A stretch of DNA of 64,000 bases from an uncultured Treponema sp. (GCA_937890485.1 CALBXN010000010.1:1-64000); one strand, 5' to 3'; shown: positions 6,302-15,465, counted from the stretch's first letter. Notes: a model not told the origin generated them from the letters alone. Translations and numbers: made by a program.

Positions 6302-7795
6302 ATGGAATTATTAAGAGACAAAATCAAAAGAGATACTTATATGGTGTCTAAACTTTGTGGAATGATTGCAAGAGGTGATTTAAGAGATAATCATCCACAG
6401 CAGCGTAAATCAGGACAGTGGGATAATGCTACTCGTGATAATTTCATTGTTACAGTCATTAAAAATGAAGACTTTGACCCTATTAAGATTTGTGAGCAAC
6501 TTACAGATGAAGGAATTGTACTTTGGTTAATCGATGGACTTCAACGTTCTACTACTATTGAGAATTATAAGTCTGGCAAATTTAAACTTGGGAGAAATAT
6601 TGACCCTTGTACTATTGAATATCAAGAAGCAGTAAAAGTAGATGGGAAAACAGTTTATCAGAATGTTTCTTATGATTTGAGAGGAAAAGCGTATAAAGAT
6701 TTGCCTGAAAAACTAAAAGAAGACTTTGATAATTGTCCTGTGGATGTTAGAAAACACCTTGATTGTACGGATGAAGAAGTTGGTAGACATATCATTAGAT
6801 ATAACTCTGGACGAGCTATGGTAGTAGCGCAAAAGATTTCAGCTTATATGCATAATACCGCTAAATATGTAAAGAAATTGTCTGGACATGCTTTCTTTAA
6901 TGATTGTGCTAATTATTCTGACACTAAAGACAAAAATGGTGAAATTGATAAAGTAGTATCTGAATCAGTTATGGGATTGAATTTCTTTGATTCTTGGAAT
7001 AAACAAGCACAGAAAATTGGTAAACACTTAAATGAAAATGCAACAGAAGAGATGTTTAATAGTTTTGAGAATTATTTAGACAGACTTCTTGAAGTGGTTA
7101 CACCTGATACTGGTAAGTTATTCACACCTAAAAATGCTTTACTTTGGTTCATGTTGTTTGATCGTTTTACTAAGAATGGGTTAAGCGATGATAAATTCCA
7201 GTTGTTCTTAGAGAACTATGAAGAATTAAAGAAAGTAAAAGTAGAAGTAGAACATGAATATGAAGTGAAGAAAGGCAGTGGAGAAAAAACAAATATTCTT
7301 TCATTTTCCGAGTTAGATGCTTGTAAGTCTACAAAAGATAAAGGAGTTATTCTTGATAAATTACATATTCTTGAAACCGTTATGAATGAATTTTTACATA
7401 TTAATAATAACAATGAAGAAAAATCTATTGAAAAAGTAGAAACTGCTAACGAAGAAATCACAGAAGATGATGGATTAGAAGTATATATTTCTGAAATCAC
7501 AGGTATTGACGTAGATACATTGCGTGAAAATCTCGATTGGTATATCTCAATGTTGGAAGATGAAAATGGTCTTAAAGATAGATGTATTAGAGATGATTCC
7601 AGATTATTAAACAAAGATAATAGTCTTTCATTGTTGGCTATGGTGGCTTACGCAGAAAGTAAAGAAGAAAATCTTGATGAATGGTTAACTGAATATGCGA
7701 AAAATAATGATGAATATTTATTTGACCAAGAGAAGAATTTCTTACATATGAAACAAGACTTTGATAAGTATTTGGAAGGGTTAGAGGTGGCATAG
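6302..7795 (+). CDS. DUF262-domain protein (497 aa)
   Basis: LWLIDGLQRSTTI at residues about 75-90 is the DGxQR signature of DUF262, a ParB/sulfiredoxin-like fold found in GmrSD-type nucleases and many phage proteins. The C-terminal half (about 360-497) is acidic and helical, without an obvious HNH (DUF1524) domain, so nuclease activity is not shown. It lies 3 bases after the sigma gene in the same operon and is followed by a ParB-like protein, perhaps a functional pair. Confidence 0.7.
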   Translation: MELLRDKIKRDTYMVSKLCGMIARGDLRDNHPQQRKSGQWDNATRDNFIVTVIKNEDFDPIKICEQLTDEGIVLWLIDGLQRSTTIENYKSGKFKLGRNIDPCTIEYQEAVKVDGKTVYQNVSYDLRGKAYKDLPEKLKEDFDNCPVDVRKHLDCTDEEVGRHIIRYNSGRAMVVAQKISAYMHNTAKYVKKLSGHAFFNDCANYSDTKDKNGEIDKVVSESVMGLNFFDSWNKQAQKIGKHLNENATEEMFNSFENYLDRLLEVVTPDTGKLFTPKNALLWFMLFDRFTKNGLSDDKFQLFLENYEELKKVKVEVEHEYEVKKGSGEKTNILSFSELDACKSTKDKGVILDKLHILETVMNEFLHINNNNEEKSIEKVETANEEITEDDGLEVYISEITGIDVDTLRENLDWYISMLEDENGLKDRCIRDDSRLLNKDNSLSLLAMVAYAESKEENLDEWLTEYAKNNDEYLFDQEKNFLHMKQDFDKYLEGLEVA

Positions 7796-7797
7796 TT

Positions 7798-7983
7798 ATG
7801 ATGTTTACACAACAAGTTCATTTTCAAGGTAATACACCTATAGATAAAGAATTTGACGAGATATGCAGAGCGCATCCAGTTTGTGAAGGATGCCCTTTGT
7901 TAAATGGGACTATAAAAATAAGAGAAAATATAATCAGTTGTATGACTGGACAGATGAAAGGAAGAGAAAGAAATGATGGATAA
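7798..7983 (+). CDS. Cys-rich small protein (61 aa)
   Basis: CRAHPVCEGCPLL forms a C-x6-C-x2-C cluster, with one more cysteine near residue 48, suggesting zinc or iron-sulfur binding. It overlaps the following ParB-like gene by 11 bases. Function unknown. The N-terminal part of that next gene carries a similar Cys-Pro-rich cluster. Confidence 0.55.
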   Translation: MMFTQQVHFQGNTPIDKEFDEICRAHPVCEGCPLLNGTIKIRENIISCMTGQMKGRERNDG

Positions 7984-8674
7984 AAAGAGAGCAAAACAGA
8001 TTTTAGTAGCAAACGCATGTTGTACGTTAGATAAATGCAACATATGTCCTTGGAGAAACACAGACGATTGTACTAATACAAGTTTTTTAGATGTTTTAGA
8101 AGAGGCGATTTACGCAATGAGAGGGGAAGAACTTATGAATATGAAATTATCAGATATTAAAATCTTATCAGCATTTGCTGAATCAGTCCCAAGTGAAAAG
8201 AAAATGGAAGAATGTAGAAATAATTGGAATACATTTGAACGACAAGACCGTTGGATTGTTGTAGACCAGAACGGATATCTTATCGATGGTTATGTAATGT
8301 ATTTGGTGCTTAAAGAAAATAATATTGAAGAAACAAAAGTGAAAATTTCTGCAAGACGCAAGAAACGTTGGTATAGAAAAAACACTAAGGATTGGACAAT
8401 CCCACATTACAGAACTGAATTGACTACATATGTTTATGGAATGCATTACAACAAGAATAAAGGTGAATTTTCTAAAGAATATGTGTGGAGAGTGCCGAAA
8501 TCGTGGGGTAATTGGGCAGATAATGTACAGATTGGAGATACAATTATATGTGTGACTAAGTATGGATATTCACCTGTAGTTGTTAGCAAGATTGAAGTGC
8601 TAGATAAATGTCCAATTGATATTCCTGTGAAAAGAGTTGCTAATAAACAGATTAGACGTAATAGTGTGGAATGA
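7973..8674 (+). CDS. ParB/Srx-like protein with Cys-rich N-terminus (233 aa)
   Basis: Residues 15-33 hold a cysteine cluster (CCTLDKCNICPW). Residues about 55-130 match the ParB/sulfiredoxin N-domain pattern: a conserved proline-containing start, then WIVVDQNGYLIDGYVMYLVL. The C-terminal 80 residues have a beta-rich WGNWADNVQIGD segment. An SD and ATG at 8135, in frame, mark exactly the start of the ParB-like domain, so a shorter product from the same gene is possible. Role unknown; ParB folds bind DNA and CTP or act as nucleases. Confidence 0.6.
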   Translation: MMDKKRAKQILVANACCTLDKCNICPWRNTDDCTNTSFLDVLEEAIYAMRGEELMNMKLSDIKILSAFAESVPSEKKMEECRNNWNTFERQDRWIVVDQNGYLIDGYVMYLVLKENNIEETKVKISARRKKRWYRKNTKDWTIPHYRTELTTYVYGMHYNKNKGEFSKEYVWRVPKSWGNWADNVQIGDTIICVTKYGYSPVVVSKIEVLDKCPIDIPVKRVANKQIRRNSVE

Positions 8675-8683
8675 TTAGGGCAA

Positions 8684-8836
8684 GTGAAAATATTAGAGAA
8701 TATTGGGAAAAATATAAATAAACATTTTAAAGAGAAAAAAGAGAAATGTTGTATCTCATGTCATTGCAAAGATGATTGTGAAGATAAAGATAAAATTTTA
8801 AATTCGGATGATGATTCTTGCCCTTGGTATGCGTAA
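8684..8836 (+). CDS. Very small Cys-rich protein (50 aa)
   Basis: A GTG-initiated ORF encodes a basic half and an acidic half around CCISCHCKDDC, ending CPWYA. The cysteine spacing resembles its neighbours. The SD (AGGG) is weak, so the gene is tentative. Confidence 0.4.
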   Translation: MKILENIGKNINKHFKEKKEKCCISCHCKDDCEDKDKILNSDDDSCPWYA

Positions 8837-8876
8837 CTATAACAATTAAATATGAAGTATTAGAAAGGATATTTTT

Positions 8877-9047
8877 ATGAGTAATCGTATGTTGCAGATG
8901 CAGTTGCGGGAAATAGAAGAATATAATAAGAAATCTGCTTTGTTGAACCCAAAAACCAGAGCTGAGTACATAAAGAGAACCAGAGAATTGGAAAAGAGGG
9001 AAGAGATGAGAAAGCAGTATTATAAGAAAACACGTTTATTAGGATAA
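8877..9047 (+). CDS. Small basic helical protein (56 aa)
   Basis: The ATG follows AAAGGATATTTTT. The product is a strongly charged helix (REIEEYNKK, RTRELEKREEMRKQ) that could bind nucleic acid or form a coil. Function unknown. Confidence 0.5.
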   Translation: MSNRMLQMQLREIEEYNKKSALLNPKTRAEYIKRTRELEKREEMRKQYYKKTRLLG

Positions 9048-9086
9048 AATGTTGATTTTAAAGCAGAAAATATAGAGGAATGTACG

Positions 9087-9431
9087 ATGAAAAGAGTTAA
9101 ATTTAACACAAATAAAACTGTAGATGTGGTTTGCAAGGAAATTGAACAGATGATTCCTTGTGTTTTAGGTACTAAACCTAAGAAAGAAAAGAGAGATAAA
9201 GAGATAGTATATTATCCTGCTCGTAAATTTCTTGGAACAGATGACATGATGGATGATGTAAGTATTATTGTTAGAAAGGTAAATAACTCTTTGACTAATA
9301 TCAAATTGGAATATTCTGAGTATTTTGAAAAAGAGTGTTCTTCATTTGGATTAAATTGGAGAGTTCCTGCTTTAAGAAAGGCATATTCAACACTTGAAAA
9401 TATTTTGAGTCAGATGTTTAAACAGTCTTAG
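9087..9431 (+). CDS. Hypothetical protein (114 aa)
   Basis: No family recognised. It is an alpha/beta protein with a basic N-terminal third. AGAGGAATGTACG precedes the ATG. Confidence 0.55.
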   Translation: MKRVKFNTNKTVDVVCKEIEQMIPCVLGTKPKKEKRDKEIVYYPARKFLGTDDMMDDVSIIVRKVNNSLTNIKLEYSEYFEKECSSFGLNWRVPALRKAYSTLENILSQMFKQS

Positions 9432-9459
9432 AACACGAGTTCTATAAGGAGAATATGTA

Positions 9460-9654
9460 ATGAAAAGACGTAGAGTGGAAGTCACAGAAGATTATGTATA
9501 TGAATCTTATGATCAATTCAAGAATCATCATAGAGAAATGGTTGAAGTAGGTTTTAGACCGCATTCATCATCAGATGTTCCTGAATACTATACTAATCAT
9601 GAGATGGATAGTTATTATGTATCTTATGTTAAAAGTGTAGTAAACCAGTATTAA
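9460..9654 (+). CDS. Hypothetical protein (64 aa)
   Basis: Tyrosine- and histidine-rich small protein starting MKRRRVEV, with AAGGAGAA as SD. Unknown function; it precedes an AP2/HNH gene. Confidence 0.5.
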   Translation: MKRRRVEVTEDYVYESYDQFKNHHREMVEVGFRPHSSSDVPEYYTNHEMDSYYVSYVKSVVNQY

Positions 9655-9702
9655 TTTGGTCTTAAATATTTAATTTTCAAGAGAAAATGAGAGGTGATAA
9701 AT

Positions 9703-10461
9703 ATATCAGATAGAACAGGTGAAATCGGAAGAAATAATTTTGGAACAGAAATGAAAATCGTAGCATATCGCAGATATGATGATATTGATGTGGAGTTTTT
9801 AGACGAACATCATTATGTAAAAGAACATAATACTTATTCTAATTTTAAATCAGGAGCAATTAAAAATCCTTATGACCGTTCTGTATACGGAGTTGGTTAT
9901 GTAGGAGAAGGCAATCATATTATTATTCAGAATAAGAAAGTGTCGTTGTCTTATGAAGTTTGGTCTGAGATGCTTGCGAGATGTTATTTAGAAGATAGAA
10001 AACATTTGCATCCTGCATATTATGGGATAGTTATAGTCTGTGATGAATGGCAATGTTATCACAGATTTGCTGATTGGTATGAAGAACATACATACGAATG
10101 TGAGGGACGTTTACATTTGGACAAAGATATTCTCTATCCAGGTAATAAAATATATTCGCCAGAAACATGTGTATTAGTACCACAACGCATTAATATGTTA
10201 TTTATGAATAAGCCCAATAAACGTGGCTTGCCAAATGGAATCACAAAATATGTTAATGGATATCTTGCTAAATATAATGGACAAGAATTAGGTGTGTTTC
10301 CTACTTTAGAAGAAGCCTATCGTGAACAAACTAAGAAGAAAAAGGAAGCGATAGTACAAATTGCAAACGAATATAGAGAAGTAATACCTGAAAATGTTTA
10401 CAAGGCGTTACTTGCATATGAATTTAAGATTGAAAATGATAAAAACTATGTAGCAGCGTAA
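9703..10461 (+). CDS. AP2/HNH-type DNA-binding protein, paralogue 1 (252 aa)
   Basis: It has three parts. An N-terminal module (about 15-70: MKIVAYR, DIDVEFLD, FKSGAIKNPYD) is followed by a central His-Me-like region (about 95-165: WSEMLARCYL, VCDEW, LDKDILYPGNKIYSPETC, PQRINMLF) and a C-terminal AP2-like segment (GLPNGI, YLAKYNG, LGVFPTLEEAY). These are typical free-standing homing-endonuclease-like genes of phages. GAGGTGAT at 9691-9698 is correctly placed only for an ATA at 9703; the in-frame GTG 9694 is inside the SD. Two paralogues lie at 29.8 and 39.7 kb. Confidence 0.75.
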   Translation: MSDRTGEIGRNNFGTEMKIVAYRRYDDIDVEFLDEHHYVKEHNTYSNFKSGAIKNPYDRSVYGVGYVGEGNHIIIQNKKVSLSYEVWSEMLARCYLEDRKHLHPAYYGIVIVCDEWQCYHRFADWYEEHTYECEGRLHLDKDILYPGNKIYSPETCVLVPQRINMLFMNKPNKRGLPNGITKYVNGYLAKYNGQELGVFPTLEEAYREQTKKKKEAIVQIANEYREVIPENVYKALLAYEFKIENDKNYVAA

Positions 10462-10474
10462 ATAAGGAGCAATT

Positions 10475-10648
10475 ATGGCGAGATATGGTAGTGGAGATGA
10501 CGAAACGGTTATTACAGAATACTTAGATGCTCATTTAGAATGTGGTATTAAGCAAAAGAATCTGGATTTAGTACTAGATTTGATGGATAAGTTTGTAGAA
10601 CTGAAAGAATCTGTTATGGAAGGAGAAAATAAGTTATGCATACAGTAA
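10475..10648 (+). CDS. Small acidic hypothetical protein (57 aa)
   Basis: AAGGAG lies seven bases before the ATG. The product is an acidic helix (LDLVLDLMDKFVELKE). Its end overlaps the start of the disrupted gene at 10636. Function unknown. Confidence 0.5.
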   Translation: MARYGSGDDETVITEYLDAHLECGIKQKNLDLVLDLMDKFVELKESVMEGENKLCIQ

Positions 10649-10991
10649 ATAATAAATTTGAAATCGGAGAGGAATGTTATTCAGTTTATAGAAAACCAAC
10701 TCATTATGAATGCCCTATTTGTAATGGTATTGGTGTAAGAACTGTAGTGGTTCTGGTAAGTTACATAATCCAAAACAGTCTGTGTTGGCAGTTTGCAAGG
10801 TTAGAGTGAGAAGAATTGTTGCATCTATTTGGAATGAACGGACAACTATTAAGTATAAGGTTGATGGTGTAGATGAGTTTAAATTCACAAAGATTAATAG
10901 TCGTGGAGAAAATAATTTGTTTAAGACTATTGAAGAAGCAGACAAGTACTGTGTAGAAGTTAATACTAAGCAAACTAGACCTGAATTTTAG
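10636..10991 (+). pseudogene. Disrupted DnaJ-type zinc-finger gene (frameshift)
   Basis: From ATG 10636 (SD AAGGAG) the frame encodes CPICNGIGVR, half of a DnaJ-like CxxCxGxG finger, and stops 58 codons in, near 10809. Switching frame by one base around 10740 gives NCSGSGK and continues to 10991 with a plausible 70-residue tail (VDGVDEFKFTKINSRGENN, then EEADKYCVEVN). The second CxxC of the usual pair is also missing, so a small deletion not divisible by three is likelier than programmed shifting. The downstream half can be read from an ATG at 10782, but without an SD. Confidence 0.6.
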
Positions 10992-10999
10992 GAGGATAA

Positions 11000-11278
11000 A
11001 TGGCAAGAGTAACAATTTTGAGAACAAATAAAGGGACAAAAATTCTTGGTGCAACACAGTGTTCTAATGGAGCTTATTGGGACGCTAAAGGTTGTTATAA
11101 GTATTGTAATAGTATGGATACAGATTTTATGAAAGAACATCAAGCATTTAAGTTAGTAAGTATTGCTTCTGATTTAGGACATGATTGTGTTGATGAAGAG
11201 CAATGGTGGAAGAATGGAGATAATTTTGTGGATGCGGAAATTGATTATGATGTTGTGCAGACATATCAATATCAATAA
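11000..11278 (+). CDS. Hypothetical protein (92 aa)
   Basis: AGGAGGATAA directly precedes the ATG, a strong start. The protein has scattered cysteines and an acidic C-terminus (DNFVDAEIDYD). Unknown family. Confidence 0.6.
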   Translation: MARVTILRTNKGTKILGATQCSNGAYWDAKGCYKYCNSMDTDFMKEHQAFKLVSIASDLGHDCVDEEQWWKNGDNFVDAEIDYDVVQTYQYQ

Positions 11279-11303
11279 ACTTTCCGTTTCAAGGTGGTGT
11301 TTT

Positions 11304-11489
11304 ATGAAATTAACATTAAAAGAAGTCATTGAAAAGAGACAACATAAATACGATAAGGATTCAAAATGTTCTTGTAACGAATGGTATAAAGGACATATGT
11401 GTGGTTGGTATTCAGCTTATCAAGATTTATCAGAGATATTAGAACAAAATGGGTTTGATGTAAACCAGATTGTTATTGATAGACCTTGA
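11304..11489 (+). CDS. Hypothetical protein (61 aa)
   Basis: AAGGTGGTG precedes ATG 11304; a longer frame from 11181 overlaps the previous gene and has no SD. CSCNEWYKGHMCGWY suggests a metal site. Function unknown. Confidence 0.55.
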   Translation: MKLTLKEVIEKRQHKYDKDSKCSCNEWYKGHMCGWYSAYQDLSEILEQNGFDVNQIVIDRP

Positions 11490-11498
11490 TGAAACCGA

Positions 11499-11521
11499 CA
11501 TTTTAAGACCGTTTTGGAGGT
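11499..11521 (+). repeat. Intergenic element, copy identical to 32931-32953
   Basis: These 23 bases, from CATTTTAAGACC through GTTTTGGAGGT, are identical to a spacer 21 kb away and include the SD of the next gene. They are the best-conserved copies of an element found before about thirty genes in the window. Confidence 0.7.
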
Positions 11522-11527
11522 AAAACA

Positions 11528-11677
11528 ATGTTTAAATTTTATTTTGATATAACAGAATGGTATTTTCCTATCTGTTTTCATTACTCAACAGTAGGAAATA
11601 ATCGTAGACCTTGGACATTACAGATAGGTTTCTTGTGTTTTAAGTTAATCATCTGTATTGATGAGGATAGCAGATAG
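11528..11677 (+). CDS. Small aromatic-rich protein (49 aa)
   Basis: The ATG follows GGAGGTAAAACA. The product is very rich in Phe, Tyr and Trp (FKFYFDITEWYFPICF) and may associate with membrane. Unknown function; the end overlaps the leader of the next gene. Confidence 0.5.
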   Translation: MFKFYFDITEWYFPICFHYSTVGNNRRPWTLQIGFLCFKLIICIDEDSR

Positions 11678-11690
11678 AGAGGAGAATTTG

Positions 11691-11966
11691 ATGGACTACT
11701 CCAAAGAATTAGTGGATAGCGTTAATAAATATAATGATAATTTGGAGTCTATCGCACAGAGAATATTAAATCTGAAGATTGATTTTAATGAAAGGGATAT
11801 TGAAGTAAGGAATTTACATGGACTTAGAGAGAAAATGTCCGTTATCAATAACACAAAATCAAGAAAAGAAATGGAGAGGCTTCTTGAAGATGTAATTATT
11901 GAGTACGGTTATATGTTAGAAGTGTTTAGAGAAACAGGTGAATTTTCACAAGGAGGAGAACAATGA
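11691..11966 (+). CDS. Helical hypothetical protein (91 aa)
   Basis: GAGAGGAGAA precedes ATG 11691; a longer frame from 11658 has no SD. The protein is charged and helical throughout. It overlaps the next gene by 4 bases (ATGA), so the two are translationally coupled. Confidence 0.6.
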   Translation: MDYSKELVDSVNKYNDNLESIAQRILNLKIDFNERDIEVRNLHGLREKMSVINNTKSRKEMERLLEDVIIEYGYMLEVFRETGEFSQGGEQ

Positions 11967-12247
11967 AGAACGTAGAGATTTTTACATCAAATTCAATGTA
12001 TGAAAATGGTAAATGTGTAGGCGGTTATCATGAAATCCACAAGATTAACTACTTACAGAATGCACAGCATCTAATTGCAACTGTGGAATCTATCATTAAG
12101 AACAATCTTTTATATGGTTGTGATGATATAGTTTTGGAGGATGTAATGGTATCTTGTGATGACCGAAAAGTAATTGATGAAGTCGGCAAACATTTTAACG
12201 GGCAATGTGGTAAAGTCAAGGTTTATGTTGAGTTTATTTATACATAA
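11963..12247 (+). CDS. Hypothetical protein (94 aa)
   Basis: AGGAGGAGAACA precedes the ATG. It is an alpha/beta protein with no recognised motif, coupled to the upstream gene by a 4-base overlap. Confidence 0.6.
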   Translation: MKNVEIFTSNSMYENGKCVGGYHEIHKINYLQNAQHLIATVESIIKNNLLYGCDDIVLEDVMVSCDDRKVIDEVGKHFNGQCGKVKVYVEFIYT

Positions 12248-12261
12248 GGCAGGTGAGAACA

Positions 12262-12924
12262 ATAAGTAAAGTTGTGATTTTAGATTATGATGACTACTTA
12301 GACAAGCGAGTAGAAATCATTTTAGCGAACAGAAAACAAAAATATCATAAGTTATTACATATGGTAGGAACTGTAACAAGAACTTCGTCTGGTGAAGTCG
12401 GTGTTACAGTAGATGGAATTAAAAATGAAGCAAGTCAATATGGAGTATTTTGGTTCAAAAGACATGAATTAAGAATAATGGAGGATAAGAACATGACAGG
12501 ATTTGAAAGAGTAGCAATTGTAAATTTATTGGATGATTATAATAAGAAGGATTATGGTTTCGCATTATACGAAGAGGATTGGAAGCTATTAAAAGGCGAT
12601 GGTCATTTGGTAGTTGTTAATGCAAGAGGTAAAAATAATCGTATTCTTGGTACTGTAAAGTCTATTATGAGCGTAGAAGAGTATGGAAAGAATGTAACTG
12701 CACAAGTTGTAGGCGTTGTTAATATGGACAGATATGATGCAGAAATCGCAGAAGAAAATAGACTTGCTGAAATCGCTAAGAAGAAAGTAGAAATTGAAAA
12801 GGCATTAGATGCAGAGATTAAGAAGAGAAAAGATTCTGAATATTATGAAAGAATGGCAAAGGAATATAGTGATAATCCTCTGATTGTTCAGTTAGTAGAA
12901 GAGTTGAAGGGGTTGGGTGTGTAA
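12262..12924 (+). CDS. Two-part hypothetical protein, likely ATA start, internal start (220 aa)
   Basis: AGGTGAG (12251-12257) is spaced for an ATA at 12262; the GTG at 12253 lies inside the SD. The first 77 residues form a small beta-rich domain ending HELRIMEDKN, which resembles the C-terminal end (ELRIMEQP) of the next gene. At 12493 an in-frame ATG with its own GGAGG opens a second part of 143 residues, ending in a lysine/glutamate coiled coil (about 165-205). Two products or a fused pair are both possible. Confidence 0.55.
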   Translation: MSKVVILDYDDYLDKRVEIILANRKQKYHKLLHMVGTVTRTSSGEVGVTVDGIKNEASQYGVFWFKRHELRIMEDKNMTGFERVAIVNLLDDYNKKDYGFALYEEDWKLLKGDGHLVVVNARGKNNRILGTVKSIMSVEEYGKNVTAQVVGVVNMDRYDAEIAEENRLAEIAKKKVEIEKALDAEIKKRKDSEYYERMAKEYSDNPLIVQLVEELKGLGV

Positions 12925-12950
12925 CCTAATTGCTTCTTAAAGGAGGATTT

Positions 12951-13274
12951 ATGTTTGGCAAATATAAAGTGGCTCATTTACTTGGAATTACAAGAGAACA
13001 TGAAAAGCAATTCAGACATGTAGAAACCGAATTGACAAAGAAGGGATATATTTGCTTTGCACCTGTAATTTACAATCTTGAGGTATATAAGCAATATCCA
13101 GATTTGTTAGATGATATGTGTTATGAAAAATTGTTAGTTTGTGATATTTGTGTGGTTGTGACACCCGAACATATAGGTAAATCGACTTCAAATAGAATTA
13201 GGCAAGCAAAGGAATTAAATAAGCCAGTATATGTATGGGAAAATAATGAATTAAGAATTATGGAACAGCCATAA
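12951..13274 (+). CDS. Nucleoside 2-deoxyribosyltransferase-like protein (107 aa)
   Basis: The C-terminal half (VCDICVVVTPEHIGKSTSN, then RIRQAKELNKPVYVWE) resembles the Rossmann-like nucleoside deoxyribosyltransferase/DUF4406 group, in which an aspartate and a serine bind the nucleoside sugar. The protein is shorter than typical enzymes, so it may be a binding variant. AAAGGAGGATTT precedes the ATG. A nucleotide salvage role would suit its place among phage DNA-metabolism genes. Confidence 0.5.
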   Translation: MFGKYKVAHLLGITREHEKQFRHVETELTKKGYICFAPVIYNLEVYKQYPDLLDDMCYEKLLVCDICVVVTPEHIGKSTSNRIRQAKELNKPVYVWENNELRIMEQP

Positions 13275-13331
13275 ATCAAAGATTTTATTGACAAAATAAG
13301 AGAATATAAAAGAGAAAAGGAGATTAAAACT

Positions 13332-15443
13332 ATGGAATTTACAACAATGAGAAACATGTTAATGGAGCATTTTGCTGAGATGACTAAGGATGTAACACAT
13401 TTATTTGAGGTAAACGTAGACAAGGATGAGATGTGGAATCTTTACTTAGACAGTTTTCCAGCAGGTACAAACGAGATTTACAGAGAGCGTAGATGGCACG
13501 ATTGTTCTTGTTGTAGACAGTTTGTTAAGACAATTGGTAACGCAGTTGTTATCAAGGACAACAAGATTACAACAATTTGGGATTTCAGAACAGATGATAG
13601 TACATATCAGCCAGTATTGGATGCATTATCTGCTTTCATCAAGTCTCATGCAGTATCAGATATTTATGTAAGTAAGTTCAATAAGATTGGTACTTTTCAG
13701 AACTATGAAGAGATGGAAGATGGTCATATGCACGAATGGACACACTTCTTCTTAGACCTTCCTGATAAGTTTGTAGATAGAAGTAGTCGCTCTGAAGGTG
13801 ATATTAAGGGTGGATTCAGAGACACAAGAAATGTATTTAAGCGTTCTCTTGATGAGATTAATATGGATGCACTTGATACAATCCTTGAACTTATCACTTC
13901 CAACACTCTTTACAAGGGAGAAGAATGGAAGGGAGCTTTAACTGAGTTCCGTAAGTACAAGAATGAATATGACAAACTTACAACAGAAGAAGAGAAGAAT
14001 AACTTTGCATGGGAACAGTCTGTAAAGGTTGGTATTGTAATCGGTAGAATCAGAAATCACAGTATTGGTACACTTCTTGTAAATGTAAGTGAAGGTATGG
14101 ATTTAGACACAGCAGTTAAGAAGTATGAACAGATTGTTGCACCTGCAAATTATAAGCGTCCAAAGGAAATCTTCACAAAGAAGATGTTAGAGGATGCAAA
14201 GAAAACCATTACAGAATTAGGTTATATGGATTCTCTTGGTAGAAGATTTGCTACACTTGATGACATTACAGTAAATAACATTCTTTTCTCTAACAAGGAT
14301 TCTGCTAAGAGAATTGGTGGAATGGATGATATCTTTGGAGAAATGGAAAGAGAAGCAAAGGTTAATCCTAAAAAGTTTTCAAAGGTTGAAGAAATTTCTG
14401 TAAAAGATTTTGTGGAAACTGTATTGCCAACTGCTAAAGAAGTGGAAGTATATTTAGAGAATAAACACACATCTAATATGGTTTCTTTAATCGCTCCTGA
14501 GAATGGAGACAGTAAGACAATGTTCAAATGGGACAATGGTTTCTCTTGGGCTTATAACGGCAACATGACAGATAGTGATATCACTCAGAGAGTAAAGGAT
14601 GCAGGTGGTCGTACAGATGGTGTTTTAAGATTTTCTCATAGTTGGAACTATGAAGGAATGAGAAATGGTTCTCTTATGGACTTACACGTATTTATGCCAG
14701 GTTCTAATCAGAAAGTAGAATATAAGAATGGTAAGGAAATCCATGATAATTATGGTAATAATGAACGTGTAGGTTGGAATCATAGAAAACATTTGGCTTC
14801 TGGTGGTGTTCAAGACGTTGATTACACATCAATTGCACCAGTTGGATACATCCCTGTCGAAAACACCACATTCCCTTCTATGGATAAGTTAAAAGAAGGT
14901 ATTTATGAGTTCAAGATTCATAACTGGAATTTCCGTAATCCAACAACAGGTGGATTCAAAGCAGAAATTGCTTTTGGTGGTCAGGTATATAAGTTTGTTA
15001 GAAGAGAGCCATTGCAGCATAAGGAATGGGTAACTTTAGCAAAGTTAGAATTGAAGAATGGTGAGTTTAAAATCCTTGAAATGATGGAAAATGATACAAC
15101 GCCAGTAGAGATTTGGAATTTACACACAAATCAGTTCATACCTGTTTCTGTTGTGATGTATAGTCCTAACTATTGGGATGAACAGGATGGTATTGGACAT
15201 AGACATTACTTCTTTATGTTGAAGGATTGTGTAAATCCTGAGACACCAAACGGTTTCTACAACGAGTTTTTGAAGAATGAATTAGTAGAGCATAAGAGAG
15301 TATTTGCAGCACTTGGTTCTAAAATGCGTGTTAAGAATGTAGAAGACCAGTTATCAGGACTTGGTTTCTCTGTAACAAAGCGTGATGAACTGATTGTAAA
15401 GGTAAAAGGTAACACAGAAAGGGTATTAAAAGTTAAATTCTAA
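13332..15443 (+). CDS. Large conserved-looking phage protein of unknown function (703 aa)
   Basis: This is the second largest unknown product scale in the window and has no recognised domain. Visible features are a W-x-DCSCCRQF motif near residue 57 that could bind metal, a long helical middle (about 170-400), and a beta-rich C-terminal half with several W/H clusters (about 420-620). Codon use looks well adapted, with a strong AAAAGGAG SD, so high expression is plausible. It is not a structural protein I know. A small helical protein follows in the same operon. Confidence 0.65.
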   Translation: MEFTTMRNMLMEHFAEMTKDVTHLFEVNVDKDEMWNLYLDSFPAGTNEIYRERRWHDCSCCRQFVKTIGNAVVIKDNKITTIWDFRTDDSTYQPVLDALSAFIKSHAVSDIYVSKFNKIGTFQNYEEMEDGHMHEWTHFFLDLPDKFVDRSSRSEGDIKGGFRDTRNVFKRSLDEINMDALDTILELITSNTLYKGEEWKGALTEFRKYKNEYDKLTTEEEKNNFAWEQSVKVGIVIGRIRNHSIGTLLVNVSEGMDLDTAVKKYEQIVAPANYKRPKEIFTKKMLEDAKKTITELGYMDSLGRRFATLDDITVNNILFSNKDSAKRIGGMDDIFGEMEREAKVNPKKFSKVEEISVKDFVETVLPTAKEVEVYLENKHTSNMVSLIAPENGDSKTMFKWDNGFSWAYNGNMTDSDITQRVKDAGGRTDGVLRFSHSWNYEGMRNGSLMDLHVFMPGSNQKVEYKNGKEIHDNYGNNERVGWNHRKHLASGGVQDVDYTSIAPVGYIPVENTTFPSMDKLKEGIYEFKIHNWNFRNPTTGGFKAEIAFGGQVYKFVRREPLQHKEWVTLAKLELKNGEFKILEMMENDTTPVEIWNLHTNQFIPVSVVMYSPNYWDEQDGIGHRHYFFMLKDCVNPETPNGFYNEFLKNELVEHKRVFAALGSKMRVKNVEDQLSGLGFSVTKRDELIVKVKGNTERVLKVKF

Positions 15444-15465
15444 GAAAGAAAAGGAGAATAAGATT

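Noticed and set aside
13288..13315. TTGACA upstream of the 703-residue gene as a sigma-A promoter
   Set aside because: The only TATAAA lies about 11 bases away, far too close; the same TTTTATTGACAAA is part of the recurrent spacer element.
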